A DNA stretch of 64,000 nucleotides. It comes from Myripristis murdjan. Its lineage: Eukaryota > Chordata > Actinopteri > Holocentriformes > Holocentridae. The position numbers and the translations under genes were made by a program. Positions 25,203 through 39,292 of this stretch are shown here, piece after piece (position 1 is the stretch's first letter; every line of letters begins with the position of its first letter). Below the pieces are notes generated by a model that had not been told where the DNA came from, ran no database searches, and saw only the letters and a list, made by a program, of their open reading frames with translations. The DNA is taken from positions 4,534,001-4,598,000 of the forward strand of contig NC_043998.1 of NCBI RefSeq assembly GCF_902150065.1. The letters run 5' to 3'.

Positions 25203-27924
25203 ATGCACCTAAGAGATTCTTGAATCTCTGTCCGCGTATGAACTCTTCTGCTTTTTGCTCTAGTGCCTTTAGGCCAACAAGCTATAACAAGTACATTTCT
25301 CTTTTTAACATTACCTGTGGCTATATTCCACCCACATCCACTTTAACTAGCTGTACAGTCACGATAACGTTCAAACACTCAACGCTTCTCAGATGGTTTG
25401 ATAAACCACTGTACCGGAGTGTGTATTGCTCGTGTAGTCTACTTTCAACTTCTGAATTGGCCCAAAGCTTAAAATAGTTCTCCAGACACCACATATGATT
25501 CCACAAATGCCCTTTTCTTTCCTTAGCCCGACACTCCCAACTCAATTAAAATGTTCCATATTTGGGAATGGACAATCAAGGGGGGAAAAGGTGGAGTCTA
25601 TTACTGTGGCCCGAGTGATCTTTTTTGAGTCGCGTCTGTGGCACAGCAATCTCACTGACTGGGGCAATGCAAGCACACTCACCCTGCTGGAAGACCAAAC
25701 ATCTCTGTGCAGAAAGGATGAATCACACCGTCAGCTTTGTGCTTTAACAATAACATTCACTCCATGCTCGTTCTTTATTTTACATTCTCCTTCAGGAGAA
25801 GAGCAAGAGGACAGAACTGAGAAATAACTTGATTATAATGTCCAGAATGGAATGGAATAATTGGTATGAAACAGCTGCCACTTGTAATACTGTCCCACAA
25901 ACGCCATCCATCTCTGGGATTGTATTTAGTGTCTAAGTCTAAAGTGAAAGGTCACGCTGCCAACATGGCCGCAGCTCTGAAGTGAAAACACATCGGTACG
26001 ATCCCTGAGGGAGCGTCAAGCTGTGAGGCCTCGACTGCACAGCCGGGCCTGTGAGCTGTGGCTGGGGGAAAACAGCCCCTCCCATCAGGAGCGCAAAGTC
26101 TACACTTGAGATTTCACAGGAGATCAAGACTGAGGAGTCAGTGTCAGGCAGCCGGGGAGCAGAGCTGAGAGGCAACAGATGACATCGTGACCTTACCCAT
26201 GTGTTTGTGCAGGGAGTTTTTCTTAGCCTCAGAGGAAATGGGGTTGGCACATTGTGTTGCATTGCTTTTTGTATGGCATACCCTAATTTAATCAGCCGGT
26301 GAAAGTTATTGATCACAGGGCAGAGTATCATGATAGATTAATTATGCTCATATTCATGCAGCACTGATTTATGGTCGAGGGTTTTAAGCACATTTTTATG
26401 TTATCCAGGCAAAATGCCAGATTAAATAAATGGTGAGCTGGAATCCATAAGGTAATTCAGTATGCCACCCTCTGGCCCAATGCTCTTTGTATCTGTGTTA
26501 AGAACAAAAATAAGCAGATGGTGTCTGAAGATCAAACCTTAAGCATGTCTCATCAAGCTTTAACTTTTCTGCCTCACGAAAATGTGGAAAAAGGATGTCA
26601 GACTGAGCATTTAAGCAAATTTTGAACCTCAAATCTAGTCTTCCATTACTGAATCCATCACTTTTGTCGCAGCTCATTGCACAGAAATGTTCAGTTAATG
26701 TTCAAAGCACATTCCTAAAACGTAAGGATAAGGTTGTCAAGGAGGCTCACTAAAAAGCTCAGCTGCATCCTGTTGATTTCTTCCTCTGCTAAGAAAGAAC
26801 AGTCTTTTTCTTCACCACTGAGACAAATAAACCGTGCTCTCTGTTTCCAACCCCAGTTTACAGAAGTCATTGCCATGTAAGGCCGGCTGGGATCGCTCCC
26901 TCAGAAGGGCCCCCTCTAGTGCATGCTGCCTGCCACCCATAGGCTCACCCCAACTTCACAAGCTGAATTACCATGTGAACACAAGCCCCTGCATGATGCA
27001 CACAAGCGGAGAGCACAGTGACGTATGCGGATGCAGCAGGGTGATGAGGGTTCCTAGGTGGGCTGGTGGTGGAGAGGGAGGGCATATTTGGTGGTGAGGG
27101 TGGAGGAGGGGGAGAACTTCAGCACTAAATGGTGAAATGTGAGACTGTGGATCATGTCCGAAGCATCCGCTGGAAGGAGGAGCTGCTCGCACATAGTCCA
27201 GATGGGTGTGAATGAGAGGAGAGATTAACTCTTTCTCTCAACTCTACTAATCCTCACTCATTGTTTTCAGTCTGACATTTCCTGTGGATTTCATTCATCT
27301 GCAGCTCAGTTGTGTACAGTATAAAAAATTAAAGACTGTATGAACCTTTCAAAATGCTCATATGAACATCTCAGTCTTGTTGCTCGTGTAACTTTCCACT
27401 AACATTGCCAGCACTGAAGTCAAATCAGAGGTTCTTATCCAAATCAGAGGTTGTTATCCTCATCCCATACATTATCTGAAACACAGTGCAAACTGTGCTG
27501 ATCAAACAAACAGTGCGGCTCTGTGGGTTTGCAGGCAGTGATTACTTTTGTTTTATAATTGAAGACTGGCAAATATTTCCATCTGGCACAACATGTCACT
27601 CCAAGCCACTTTGTATTGGTGGCAGTGCAACAACGGCATACAGAAAAATTGGGTGCCATCATTACGTTCCTGGGATCTCAGCACAAATGGTTTGGGTGGC
27701 AAAGGTCAGCTGTTGCCAGGTGAAGAGATATAGTTTGCTTTAAAAGCTGGAAGCACAGGAGAAAAAAGAGGCAACCCAGTCACATTTGATATTTTTCTGG
27801 GAAAAGAGCCTTTCTACCATCTCAAACTTGGTTCTGAATTGCACTGGCAATTTAACCAAAGCTCAAATATTGAACAGTATTTGCAGTATTATAAAGTATA
27901 ACAATTTACAGTCCATTTGTCAGA
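21903..27924. other. Gene-free region
   Basis: No supported gene. Apart from the GT microsatellite at 25134 I see only unique-looking sequence and short pyrimidine-rich tracts (for example 23379-23420). Confidence 0.5.
25134..25206. repeat. (GT)n microsatellite
   Basis: About 30 GT units with a few GCATGT or GTAT interruptions. Confidence 0.95.
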
Positions 27925-27932
27925 AATCAAAG

Positions 27933-28238
27933 GGTAACACTTTACAATAAGAGTACAACAATTAATGTTAGTTAATGCCGTAATAAACATTAAGTAACAG
28001 TTAACTAACCGTTAACTAATGTGTCTAAGAATCATGTACTAATGCCGTTCATGCTAAAGTATTAATTTATATGTTATTTAAGGGTTATTGTAGATATTAT
28101 TAACATTAGTAAATGCCATAATAATCATTAACTAACAGTTAATTAACCATTACAGCTTCCTGGCAAAATAAAGGATAAAATAATAATAATAAAATAAAAA
28201 TAACATTAATTGTTGTACTCTTATTGTAAAGTGTTACC
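27933..28238. mobile_element. hAT-type MITE with perfect 38-bp inverted ends
   Basis: The ends at 27933-27970 and 28201-28238 are exact reverse complements over 38 bases, starting GGTAACACTTTACAATAAGA. The element is flanked by AATCAAAG at 27925-27932 and 28239-28246, an exact 8-bp duplication diagnostic of hAT-type insertion. The 306-bp element has no coding capacity. Its interior carries two related AT-rich units (TTAATGCCGTAATAAACATT and AAATGCCATAATAATCATT), suggesting an internal duplication. Perfect ends and flanks point to a young copy. Confidence 0.92.
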
Positions 28239-28823
28239 AATCAAAGCTTAAGAAATGATAATTATGAGACATTTATGAAAAGGGGTGGTCTCGCTGTATG
28301 CAAAGCTGAGCTCTGTCAGTCCTCCTTTCCCCGGGCCTCCCTTTTTCAGACTCCTCTTTTTTCTTCTCTCTCATCCAAACTTCAACATGTAACATAATTT
28401 ATAATCAAATGTGCGGCGCAGCCCCACAGGAAATATTACAAACAGCTGAAAAGGGAAAGTAGAGGCCTGCCAGGGTATGTTCCCTAGACCTGACTGAGAC
28501 AGGAGGCTGAGCAGAGCCACCAGCTCGTCCTCCAAGGTGACAGTATGTTGAACGCAAATCTACAGCACGGGATCATCACATATGCATGGGAACTTTTTGA
28601 AACAGGATGGTACGCCACTTTGTTTACTAATGTATGAGGATGAGGCTGAGGAGGGATAAAGACTAATAACCCACAGAAATAATGGAGCACTTTTAAATGC
28701 CTTTTAAACATAATTTTTCATGTCAAATGTACATAAAAACATAACCAATAAGGTGAAATGCTCATATTTTGGGTTATGAAGGGGAAAAAGAGTTGTCCTG
28801 AACTGCTGAAGCATTTCTAAATT

Positions 28824-28872
28824 GTATATATATATATATATAGATATATAGATATATATATATATATATATA
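28824..28872. repeat. (TA)n microsatellite
   Basis: TATA repeats with two GATATA interruptions, followed by a T run. Confidence 0.92.
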
Positions 28873-30600
28873 CATTTTTTTTTTTTTGAGAAGTGAGTGT
28901 CATTCATCATAACAAGGTGGGGTGACCTGCCTGTGAGCAAGTTGTTGTAGAAGAGAAGACACTCGCTGAAATTGTTGAAAAAGACACCTGAGAGAAATTC
29001 AGAATTCTTCATTTGTGTTTGTTTTATTGGAGAGGTTTTGTGTGAAAAACTGTTCCCTCCAAACAGCCATTTAGATCAACCAGCCTCCTTCAAATAGCCA
29101 CTTAAATACATTTTTGAACAACAGAAACACTGAGACTCTGCACTTCTTTCTGTCAATGAAAAGATGGCCTACTCGAGGCACTGACTTGAGTTCAGCCATA
29201 CTCTCACTCCAGAGGCTCATCTTTTCCACCAGTGCAGTTATAATCTAAACAGTATGTGGAACGGCTGCTCCGAGGCATAAGCGTACAAGCATGTAGACCT
29301 GAGGAAACCGATAGTGTTTCAGATTGTAGAAAGACTTTAAAAGGAGCAGAAATGATCGGGGGAAGCTGCTATTTTTCATGGAACTTTCCATCTACCTCAA
29401 CAGAAAGTTGGCCTCAACCATCAGCTTTTGCCAACATTAGAGAAAGATTTGTACAGCGCAGGAAAACTGAACAGCTCCAGTCTGGTTCAGTTTCTTCCGC
29501 AGAAAGAGACATGAAGAAACCCATGTTTGCGCTTTTTCACATGTGGACATACACATGCATACAATATACATGCGCAGCCGCAGTGTGTGTGCAGCTGTGG
29601 AAACACTCTCTGGAAAATCTGAAGCACAACCACTTGGTGTCAAAGCCCTCAGCTATCAAAGGTATGACATTAGACAAGATGGTGGATGATTAGGATTGGC
29701 CCTGCCACTGTATGTGACCCTCCAAACTGATGGTGTTAGTTTTCTTCCTCCTGCTTTGTGCCTGTAAGCCTGGTCTTGTCCTGGGTGCTATCTCCAGACT
29801 GCGCCTTCCTCTCGTCTGGGCTGCCCGTTCAGACCCTCTTATGAGAGCTCTCAGATTGGAAGCAGCTGTGGCTGTTGGCTGGGCTCAAGCTGTGGGAGGC
29901 TGCAGCTCGCCAAGCCTGGCCCCACGGGGAGGAGCTCAAACATCTGGAAAAGAAAGGAAACTGACTGAAACAAAGAGAAAAGAGCCCAGGAACATGACTA
30001 CTATCTCCCAGCCAATCATAGCAATACACTACATGCTGAAAAAGATGCTGTAGAGGAGGGGAGATTCTCTACTGTTCACCCTCTGTAAATACAAGGTTTC
30101 ATGTGTCATGTGTCATTGTTATGGTTCAATACGACACACAGGCTTTGGCAGCACATGTTTCATTTACCATACAGCATGCATCTGGTGGGTTTCAGTGTTA
30201 AAAGAGATAGTAGGGAGTGTCGGACAGAGTGGGAGAGATATCAGAGAGAGTGGACAGTGCTTGCTGTAAAGATCCCACCCTCTGGGCCTCTGTTGATATA
30301 AGAGCATGTCTTAGCATGTGGGAGCCACCCACACCAGGAAAAAAGAGGACGAGGGTGAGGTGGTGCTCATTCTGGTCAAAAGAAACTTGAATTCCTCCTC
30401 TAATCTACCCATTTTGTCTCACATGAATGCCTTTCTAATATGATTATGTGCAGTATACAAATAAAAAAATCATGCTACCCTCCACAACCCTTATTTTCCT
30501 AAGGCCCTGCAATAATTTAGAAAAGCCATTTTGCTCAAACGAAACTGATTAGTTAAGAGCTTGCACTGTGTTAAACGTGACCGAGACAGAGGACATAGTC

Positions 30601-30635
<35 letters not shown>

Positions 30636-33487
30636 CAGTATTATGCATCACAACCACCAACATAAGCAAAAACAAAAACAATCATAGTGTCATAATGTTT
30701 TTTTCCTTAAAGATGCATCAAACAAGATTGCTGAGGGTTGATTTAAGTGAGACACTTTAGACTCAGCTGACAGAAAAAGCTTGGCAGAATAAGCCGGTAA
30801 TTTATCAGTGCGTTGGGCTGAGAAAAAACATCAAGTTATTTTGTCAACTGAGTGCAAAGGGTCATCACTTAAAATCAACCCGGCATGGTATACCTTTAAA
30901 AAGCTCTTTATTCAAGTTCCTGTACAAGTAACGCTTAATGATTATAATAATGTAATGACTAAAATGATGTAGTTCAGAATAAAAAGGCAGGTAAACTCTG
31001 TTCCACTAGCCAAGAGGAGGGTAAACTGGGTGTAGGTCGGTGTGCCCTCCTCCTCATCCCTGTTTATAACTCTGTGACTCAGTCAGAGTGCACTGAAGAA
31101 AAGTAAGAGTTACTGTAGATGTGATGTTGACTTCTATTTTAGTGAGGCAGTGCACTTCATAGAGCCATGGTAATTATATGTTATGGCCCACTGAATTTCC
31201 AGCCAGGCACAGTCAATGTAATTAACTCTTCTTGCTCCCTTTTTGCTCTTCTTCCTTTAGATATGGTTTAATTTGGCCTTTTTCAAGAGGTCAGTGTTGT
31301 GGGATGTGCACAGCCGACCTCAAGCAGCGGCGGTGGCAGCAGCAGCAGCAGGAGTGGGATGGAGGTAACAGAGCGAAAGAGGCCCTGGCATCCTCCCGGC
31401 TGCTTGGACAGAGGGGGCATTCTTCTCCTCGGATCCCCCTTCAGACCTCAGTTTGTCAGCTAATCTGTTCAACGTTTACTGAGGAAATGTTCACTTAGCG
31501 CAGGAAGTCTGAGGTTTCCCTCCAATAGCTTTGATTCCAGCAGTTACCCAAACAACACGGGGGTTATTGGCCAGGTCAGAACAACATAGGTGGGAACTGG
31601 TGGACCCACGGGGACTTAGAGGGTCAGTTCACCTGAGAGTCACATTTAAATAATGTAAATAGCTAGATTTTCCAGTGTATTTGAGTGTTTTTGATTATAC
31701 TTAAGCTTAAAATGTTAACATTTTGTCATAGGTAATCACTAATTTAATTACAGGATCAATCAGTTTATGCTGTTGAGGTGGACCGGACCAGTAGGGTTTC
31801 ACAGCTTCACTGGCAGATTATAGGAAAGTATTTTTCTGGGCATTTCGTGTTCTATAAAGACCAAAGCAGCCGGCCTTTCAAATTGTCCCAAATGGTTCCT
31901 TCCATTTGACCTTCCATAAGACATATACTCATAAATTTGTCCCCTAGCTTTCTCAGTGTTCAGAAAATGGTTTCTCAGTTTCAGCACAAAACATTTAATA
32001 CTGTGAGCCTGTGGATAGACAAAATGTGAATTTTTAATTCGTCTGTCAAGTTTGACAAGCATGTTGCATTTGGCGTAATGCAACAATAAAATAAACTGTG
32101 ACAGTCAAAGATACTCTACATGAGGAAAATTTGTTTCTATATAATGAAAATAATAGGGAGCAAATATTATATATACTCCTGTATGATATAATGAAAACAA
32201 CAACAGAAAAATACAATTTTTCCAAAATCACAATAATTTGTACAATACAGTCATCATATAGGATTGTTAATGTCATTAATACTTTGAAATTTGAGTTGTT
32301 TCCAAACAAACCTTCATTAATAACACAATAAAAGCAAATAATGGACAAAAATGTAACTAATGGAGTAATAGCATTTCTACTTCTGCCTATAAAAAGCAAT
32401 ACACCAAAACTTAAAAAAAAAAAAAAAAAAATCTGTTTCTTTATCATTAACCATTTTATATTTATGTGAACATAAGAAGGCAACTTTTTAAAATATCACT
32501 TAAAAAACGTATGACTAGTGCCTCCTATCTGGAGTGTTTATCAATGTCAGATTTACCTTAGAAACTAGTGATTCTACATGTTTGCTGTAGTGGCTTTATA
32601 GCCCACCATACATCTACAGCACAAGTTCATCACTCTAAAATGCAAAAAGACAGCAGGATGTTTGTTTGGCATAAATGTTATACATTTACAATTCTGTCAG
32701 GTATTACATTTCTGTATTATATACAGCCACAACTGCCCCAGCTTCTGGAGATACATATTTCCATTTGTGTGGTCGGTTCCTCAGTGCTCCAGACAATGAA
32801 TCCAAATAAGAGTTAACATGAGGGGGAAAAAAACGACAGCCATGGAGTGAACCGAGACAAGCTGCACCAAGACTTCATTCAGTGGCCTCCCGCTCGAGTG
32901 AACTTTTATGAGTCACATCTCAGAGACCGACAAATTCTGCCACGATGCAACCAAAGCTCAACTCAGCAATGAATGATCGGCCACTATCCATCTTAGGTAC
33001 GGGTGTGGTTAACGAAATGCATCATGTTTTGAGGGCACAGCATTTAGCGATGAGATCAACTACAACCAAATTCGTCAAAAGGGCCAGTAAATTATTCGCT
33101 GCCGTGCTCCGTACGACTGTAACAAGCTGGCACATTTTTTTGTTGAGTGATATCAAGCAGCTAGCAGCAACTTGCAGCAACTATATTAGTCATACTGAAT
33201 TAATAACATTTAATTTAATAAAAAAAAATTAATCTACATGCTACATACTTGTTAATGCTTGCTTCCTGCTGTAATGTATGGCTAAGAGTTAGCATGGAGC
33301 ACTGGAGCAAATGATTTACCAAGGACACATGGATGATTTTGGTGTCTACATTTTACAGTTAAGTTGACTAATGGGGCCAAGCTCCCAAAAACCCGGGTCC
33401 CACTGCAATCAAGGGTCCCTCCAGGTTTTGTTATTTACACATTTGTGCAGTTCTACCATTGTCCTGCAGGGGATGTAGAGGGCAATG
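28873..33487. other. Gene-free region downstream of the retinol-saturase-like gene
   Basis: No supported gene. It holds an A run at 30603-30632 and another at 32412-32430. Frames of about 145 codons at 29256-29693 (plus) and 32046-32483 (minus) lack recognisable domains or splice context. The right end probably contains the 3'UTR of the retinol-saturase-like gene; a weak minus-strand ATTAAA signal lies near 33211. Confidence 0.5.
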
Positions 33488-36400
33488 TCACTGCAGTTTC
33501 TTCTTAGCCATTTGGGCCATCTCTCTGGCCTTCCTCCTCTTCAGCTTCTTCTTGAGGAGGAGCAAGTCGATGTAGATTATGTGATCCAAGACCGCAGAGG
33601 CGCAGAGTAGCCCTCCATGCAGAGCGCCTGCTATCCCACAGCTGAACACGTCTTGGCCTGGAACAGACAGACGAAGACACCCTGATGGATGACACAACTC
33701 TTGTCTCTACTTCCCTCTAGGGGACGTTTTTCCTTACAAGCTTCAAAGGGATTTTTCAGCCTGGCTTGCATGCTACTTGATCACTCAATCCTATATTAAC
33801 TGTATTATTTTTATTTATTTATTCAAGTGTTTTTGATTAGACCAGTAACCTAAACCAGAAAAGGCTGGCCTGGCCGGATGAAACTAATCTGATCAAATGA
33901 CATAGAAGTCATTTGTATGGAAGAATAACACTACAGTGGACTTTTCCCATGTCAAATCAGCCCTCGAAGCTGAAGAGTAATTGAATGAATCTGAGGGCAT
34001 GTTCAGACACTTTCTATGCCTGTGACAATCAATCAGACAGCACAAAGGATAGACTGTACTTCCATACTGTTTTAACATAAAAACCTGGCCAAACGGCTCA
34101 TGCAGAGCTTTCATACCTGAGATGTAGAGGTTTTTGACGGGGGTGTGGCACCTGTTCCTCGCCACAGCCTCGGCATGGAAGCGCTCCAGGTTGTGCTCAG
34201 CGGAGTACATGGCTCCTCGCTGGGCACCGAGGTAGTGCATGTTGGTCAGGGGAGTCGCAACATCCTGGAAAACCAACTAGAAAACAAATCATACAGCTAT
34301 TGTAATGCACATTATATGCAAAGATAAGGGATGCTCATACTCTCCAACAGACAGCAGGAAAAATTGGAGCATTGCACTAGTAAAAAGTAAAATCTTTTCA
34401 CTTTCCTTAACATACAGGCACTAACTTTAAAAACCCGAGTTGCATTAGTGCATACTGTGTATGAGGGAGTGAGAGAGGTTGTAATCATACCTTGTCTCTG
34501 ATTTTAGGGAATATAGTGCAGGCCCAGTCAAAGAGTTTGTTCGCAAATCTCATTTTGTAGTTGTAGTATTCATCACCCCTTTTGCGCACGGTCGTGTCTT
34601 TCCATTCCTCAAACCACTCGTATTTCACCATTGTTAAAATGGTCATGCAGGACTTTCCTGTGAACATGTGACACATAAAACATCACGGGTTAATCTAAAC
34701 TGCCACACAGCTGCTAACTGTGACTGACATATGTTAATAGCATTGCACCTTTAAAAAATGGTATGACATTTCTGTGTTTACTTAGACAGAAACCTTTTTT
34801 TTTTTTTTCGACATTACTCTAAATAACATTGATAATATTGTCTGATACATGCCATCTTTCCTGCTTGCATCATGCCTGTTTGTTTTTTACATGCAAGCTG
34901 TTAATTTGATCCCTTTGCATGAGTCTTTTATATTATCTGATAGCATGTTATCACTAAAATTAATCATTAACAGTAGCAGTTGCAATGGTAGTTATAGACA
35001 CAGCAGGTTTGTTACCAGGGTGTCTTATTTTGGCCTCAGGGTCTTTGGCAGACGGCATTGTGATGAACATCATTGGAATGTTATCAGGTGCTTCCTCCTT
35101 GCTCAGTGCGAAGAAGTCCTCCATCCTGCAAAAAAATATAACATATAAAACTTAAATGAGCAGGATGGTCTCGTGGTGAATGTTCTTCTCTACTGTAATA
35201 GCCCAGGAGGAATAGCGTGGGCCCACTAGCGACATGTTGGATGCATAACATTGTCCTCAGGCAGCTCTACACTGACCAAGGAAAGTCAGCTTTGCTTTAG
35301 TAAACAGATTTTTATTCCTGCTGCTTATACAGTAGCGCCACCTTGTGAGGGCCGAGAGGCATGTATCATCTCCATTCAGTGTTCTGCATTGTGGTTAATG
35401 TTCTGCCTGTGTGTCGTACTTACGATTTATCCATATCATTGTTTTTGAACAGCCAGAAGTTGGTGGACACGAGACCCAACTCCTCTTGGGTTCCATCAAA
35501 TCCAGAGAAAACCAAGAAGGACCCCCTGCCATGTTTCATCATGCCCAGTCTCTCTTGAATATCTATTACGGGACAAGGTTTGTAATTTAAAGAACCACTT
35601 CTACACTACTTACAGAATTTTAATTATTACATTTGGGAATTGGAACAAAAAAGCACCTTTGTCTGGTTGAAAAAAGACAATCAGCCTATCGATTCCTCAG
35701 TATTGCTCACCTGGCTTGACTTGGATTTCAGGTGGTAGAAGTTTCTGGAAGGTGGTGAAGATACCGCAGTTGGAGATCACTGTAGGAGCATGTACCTCCA
35801 CTTCCTCCTGGCCTTTTCTCACTTTTACACCTTTCACATAACACAGAATAGAAGGACTGAGCCATTCTCATCTCAGGTATTCAATGTTACCTTTTGATTC
35901 AGATGTCAAAGGCGAGTTAGTCTCACCATAAGCTGCTCCCTTCTCATCGACCAGGATCTGGGAGACAGGAGCTCTGACCAGACAGTTGCCTCCATATTTC
36001 TGGATGGTGCGAATGATGTGGAAGGCGATCTCACTGGCACCTCCTCTGGGGTAGTAGGCACCTCGTTTGTAGTGATGAATCAGGAGGGCATTGATTACGA
36101 TACTGGAGTCCTTTGGAGGTACACCTAAACATTTTCACCAAGAGGGATTCATTTCTGTTTTACAAATACTAAATCATCCACTAAATCAATCAAACAGGCA
36201 AGTTGACTGACAGTATGCTCTTATATAGCCAAGGGAGAGTTGGCTTATACTGCCTTGAAGGTAGATGTTTAGGGAGGAGAGACCATTACTCTTTCATTTC
36301 CATCACCTTCATGTTTTCATCTTGTCAAGGGATTGAAACAAGAAAAATGTCATGTAATAGAACATCAACTATAACTATAGATCATAGAAACCATTAAATA

Positions 36401-39292
36401 AATACGTAATCTGAGCTCTAGGTGAATTGTGTTAGATCTCTTGCAATATTTAAGGTGGACCCACCATAGAAAAGGTAAGAAAAGATGATATGGAGGTCCT
36501 TGTTGCTGGTCAGGGTGTTCACCAGGTCTGTTGCACAGGTGCCAGAAAGGCGGAAAATGGGAGAGACGAGGTTTGCGATGCCTGACTTGAGCAGGAACAG
36601 AGACACCCACTGTGGGATCAGCTTCAGGGTGGCTAGATAGTGGGTCTTCTTAGCTGAGACCTGGTTGGAATAGAGAGAAGATTTGGGAGGATTCAAAGAC
36701 ATTCATTTGCAACTACATTATTATATTGGTCAAACAACTGGCCTAAATAAGTTTCCCCTAACTGTCAGTACCTTCATGATTTTGAAGAACGTCTCAATGG
36801 CCTCGGTGTCATCAGGGAACTGCTTCTTCAGGTGGGCTTTCATCTCGGTCTTACCGGTGAAGATGGTGTACTCCCGTTTCTCCTCTCCCAGGCCGATCTG
36901 AATGGTGTCAAAGTGCTGATCCAACTCCTGGAACACCAGCTGGCCTTCGGAGATCTGGTCAAAGGCGATCCGCAGCAGGCTGTTCTCGTGGAGCTGACCG
37001 ATGTAGTGAAGCCCTGGAGAGGAAAAGGCAGGACCCAAGAACATGTTGTAGGCATGTGGTGTAGATTCTGAATATTTATATCATACATCACATCTTTATT
37101 TTTCAGAGGCCAAGCCAAGGGGATAAAAAGTCTTTACACAGCAGCCATTCCAAACACACCTGCAGGCTCTTGCATCTTTTTAAGGGTCCAATATTAGAAG
37201 TTTTAATCTATTTATATACATAACATCAAAGATGTTCAGTGAAGACAATTTCTATTTTATTTTATATTTGTTACATTGTTGAATTTCATGTTATTGCATT
37301 TTCACAAAGTCTCCCAGTTGTACAGGCAGCTTCAAACTGACTCCACCACTGGACTTGATCCCGATCAGCTCCTCTCACTACAGCATTACTGAAATCCTTC
37401 CTCTTGCAGCATTTAAACATGAAGGCCTCTGCTGAGCACATTCACCTCATTTGAACTAGTGGAGTGTGTGCTGTCGACCAATCAGGGTCCAGTGTTGTCA
37501 CTGTTCTGACTGCGACGCCTTTGTATTGAAATTAATTAATTCCTTCAATTCAACTTTTAGCTAAACTGCATTTATTTTCAACGCATTATGAAGAACGTTA
37601 TTCTCATCCTGAGGCAGTAAACTGCAACACAAAGTCAAGGAAAGAGAATCACTTGGGATCTTTAAAACATGAGCACATGAATGTCCTCTTACCAACGTCG
37701 AACTCAAAGCCTTTCTCAACGTAAGTGTGGCAGCAGCCTCCTGCCTGGTCATGTTGCTCCAGCACCAGGACCCTCTTTCCAGCTTTCGCCAGTGTGGCTG
37801 CAGCTGCCAGTCCTCCAATACCACTACCGATGACGATGACATCCAGGTTCTGGGGCACCTTCTCAAGACTGAAACCTGCACAGAAATCACTTGCAACATA
37901 AATATCCAGAACATATGGACCGTTACATAACAAAACTAAATGACAACAATTATAATAATAATTTCCCTCAGTTTTATTGGGGATGTAAATGATGAATCTG
38001 AGAGTTTAAAATGTGTTGCATAATTTTGTTACGTAAAACCGTCTGAAGGTTACAACACACAACTCTTGCTGTCATAAATGTGTGGTTCCTTAATCAAATC
38101 TTGCTTCTCTGTTCCTGTGAGAGCAATAAATTGCAGATTAGACAATTACCATAATCTCCTAGTCATAAACTAATTAAGATAAGACGCACACTTAAATGAA
38201 AATTGCCCCACTCCTGATAACTGGGGTATAATCCTAAATCAGAGTTGTGACACAGAAAGATCATTTAGATAAAACTATATGAGCAGAGCTTAGAAACAGC
38301 AGGAAAAAACTATTGTATTTATTTAAATCTTATGTCAGACTATTATATGAGACTTTTTTTGGCATTTCTTCTTTATTATTTAGTCTTTCAAGTCTGAAGA
38401 CCCAGTGGGCAAATTACCAAAGCAATACAGTCATATTCTTTCATTTGTATTGGTTTGAACAGAGAGTTGTGGTGCCACTGGCAGATTTGTTCAGAGGTTT
38501 GACTGCTGCAAAGCCCAGAGCATATGTAAGAAGGTTGGTTAATGTTTAGCCTAACTAACTATATTATTTAAGATCCAGCAAATATTTCACTCAGTACAAA
38601 ACCAGTTGCTATTGCTTTCCAGTATTCCTCAGAAACATTCACACAATAAAACAAAAAACAAGCAAAACAAGAATATTCAAGCCATGTTTGTGTTGTGTTC
38701 TTGGTGCCTGTTCAACTCAACAGATTTTATCATTTTAAATAGGACCAGTGCATGAAAATAGATTTTGTTAAATGAAGACATATGATTACATACAACTTTT
38801 GATGCTGTGTATTTTTCCCCCCACAGTTCATTTTTCACTATTTGGTTGTTTAGTTAGTGCTTATTCATTATCCTAGTGAGAATGAATATCTGGCATTGTA
38901 TAGATCTGTTTTATTGTATTTGTATTCAGATGACAGTTGTGTCCTATCATAATGTATTGCAATGTGTTGTATATTGTCTACTTTTGCATGGACAACAAAA
39001 TCTATTCAAAAGCAATAAATCACCCCCATGCATGAAGGATATTAAATCGTCTTCTCTGTCAAATTCATATCATTACAATACAAATCCACTGTAATTCTCT
39101 TATCTTATTCAACAGGATTGTGTTGAGGTTACCTTGCTTGATGACTTTGTCCCTCTTCTTCTGATCAAATTCACGAGGTGCAGGGGGTCTCACCGACTCC
39201 AGGGAGAACGGGCTCGGTTTCCCAAAGAGGTACCAGTATGTTCCCCCAGCCCAAACCACCAGCCAGACTAAGAAGACCAGCAGCCACATCAT
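33488..39292 (-). CDS. All-trans-retinol 13,14-reductase-like (retinol saturase family)
   Basis: Complete 11-exon gene, 614 aa (human RETSAT 610). CDS exons 5' to 3': 39133-39292, 37693-37875, 36772-37013, 36465-36660, 35927-36124, 35711-35830, 35424-35562, 35016-35125, 34491-34657, 34117-34276, 33488-33657; all junctions are GT-AG and the frame stays open. The N-terminus is an ER signal/membrane segment (about residues 2-20). Residues 66-95 form the dinucleotide-binding fold, with [13 protein letters not shown], then KRVLVLEQH and AGGCCHTY. The middle has [13 protein letters not shown]; near the C-terminus are [20 protein letters not shown] and [20 protein letters not shown], also family hallmarks. 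The C-terminus is lysine-rich. The family saturates the 13,14 double bond of all-trans-retinol using FAD on the ER membrane. Start is the first of two ATGs (39292). Fish have more than one RetSat; I cannot say which this is. Confidence 0.92.

Noticed and set aside
29256-29693. 145-codon plus-strand frame
   Set aside because: No domain, no splice partners, no related sequence nearby.
31232-31498. 88-codon frame with a Gln run
   Set aside because: The CAG run gives an apparent poly-Gln; no other support for coding.
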